Source of the DNA: Alphaproteobacteria bacterium
GTDB taxonomy: Bacteria; Pseudomonadota; Alphaproteobacteria; RS24
DNA: 6,634 nucleotides
Reading direction: 5' to 3'
Assembly (NCBI GenBank): GCA_015163825.1
Contig: JAAOIL010000100.1
Location: 1 to 6,634 of the forward strand
Position 1 is the stretch's first letter. The number at the start of each line of letters is the position of its first letter. A model generated the notes under the pieces. The model saw nothing but the letters and a program-made list of their open reading frames with translations, searched no databases and had not been told where the DNA came from. The position numbers and the translations under genes were made by a program. Shown in pieces: positions 6,042-6,634 of the stretch.

Positions 6042-6634
6042 TTAAATATACCTCTCTAACCAATGCGCGACTTTGCTTATCAACTGGTCGTCTTCCGCTG
6101 ATATAACATCGCGCGCGGCATTTTGGGCGTGCTGTAATAGCCCAACGCAAGCCGCAGAATCGGAATGCGAAGCAATATCAGGCAAGCCGCTTATGTGATT
6201 GGGTGTGGCAAGGCGTGTGTCGCGCTTCAAGATAATCCGCGCGACTTCTGGCACACCCGATAATTGCGCCGCCCCACCAGTCAAAACAACACGCCCGATA
6301 GATGCCGCATAAGGTTGGTGCTGCACCAAATAATTATCAATGTTGGTGAATATATCCTCTATGAGGGGGCGAATAATGCAGGAAAGCGCATGGCAGGAGA
6401 AATTGCGCGTATCCCCTGTTGCACATTTCGCTTGGAACTCTGCGCGTGTGCCACCTATGGAACTTGTATGTGCCAAAGCACTGCCATGCACTTTCTTCAC
6501 ACGTTCCGCAGAGGATAATGCAATGTTCAATGTGCGCGCAATATCAGATGTGATTTGATTACCCCCTATCGGTAAAACGGTATTCAAAAATGGCACACCA
6601 TTACAGAACAGGCTGACCGCAGTTGTATCGCCAC
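6042..6634 (-). CDS. ftsA: Cell division protein FtsA, C-terminal part (5' end outside window)
   Basis: FtsA is an actin-fold ATPase that tethers FtsZ polymers to the inner face of the cytoplasmic membrane and recruits later divisome proteins. The 196 residues visible are the C-terminal part. They open with GDTTAVSLFCNG, which fits the second phosphate-binding strand of the actin fold (family pattern D-x-G-x-G-T-T), followed by GGNQITSDIA, a stretch conserved in FtsA. Further on, VVLTGGAAQLSGV matches the adenosine-binding loop of the family. The last residues, LISKVAHWLERYI, alternate hydrophobic and charged side chains, as in the amphipathic membrane-targeting helix that ends FtsA. The stop is TAA, 111 bp before the ftsZ start on the same strand. 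The stretch before the adenosine motif is rather cysteine-rich, but nothing looks broken. Identification rests on motifs plus the adjacent ftsZ. Confidence 0.95.
   Translation of the reverse strand, partial: GDTTAVSLFCNGVPFLNTVLPIGGNQITSDIARTLNIALSSAERVKKVHGSALAHTSSIGGTRAEFQAKCATGDTRNFSCHALSCIIRPLIEDIFTNIDNYLVQHQPYAASIGRVVLTGGAAQLSGVPEVARIILKRDTRLATPNHISGLPDIASHSDSAACVGLLQHAQNAARDVISAEDDQLISKVAHWLERYI

Overview
The window is a compact block of housekeeping genes, all read from the minus strand. In order of transcription it holds the end of ftsA, complete ftsZ, lpxC, bamD and recN, and the first 72 codons of ligA. This order is characteristic of the distal end of the alphaproteobacterial division and cell-wall (dcw) cluster. 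Protein features agree with that origin: FtsZ has a very long acidic linker before a DIPSFLRR tail, BamD is the alphaproteobacterial TPR lipoprotein, and LpxC implies a lipid A-bearing outer membrane. Base composition is moderate (roughly half GC by eye). The order or family within Alphaproteobacteria cannot be fixed from this window.

Layout from high to low coordinates. ftsA (6634-6042, 5' end outside the window) is followed by a 111-bp gap and ftsZ (5930-3906). Next comes the only sizeable non-coding stretch, about 225-306 bp depending on the lpxC start. It contains three successive inverted repeats, then AT-rich sequence with an operator-like palindrome and a tandem direct repeat. Then come lpxC (3599 or 3680 to 2712), bamD (2675-1893), recN (1883-213) and ligA (216 to beyond the window edge). 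From lpxC to ligA the spacing is tight (36 bp, 9 bp, then a 4-bp ATGA overlap), which suggests co-transcription and, at recN-ligA, translational coupling.

Functionally, FtsA and FtsZ form the Z-ring, LpxC commits UDP-3-O-acyl-GlcNAc to lipid A, BamD helps insert outer-membrane proteins, and RecN and LigA repair and seal DNA. The block therefore joins division, envelope growth and chromosome maintenance.

No novel system, mobile element, CRISPR array or RNA gene was found. The parts that merit a second look are the structured ftsZ-lpxC intergenic region, the ambiguous lpxC start, and the ftsZ linker with its 12-bp tandem duplications, a dense GANTC cluster and an unusually short C-terminal end.
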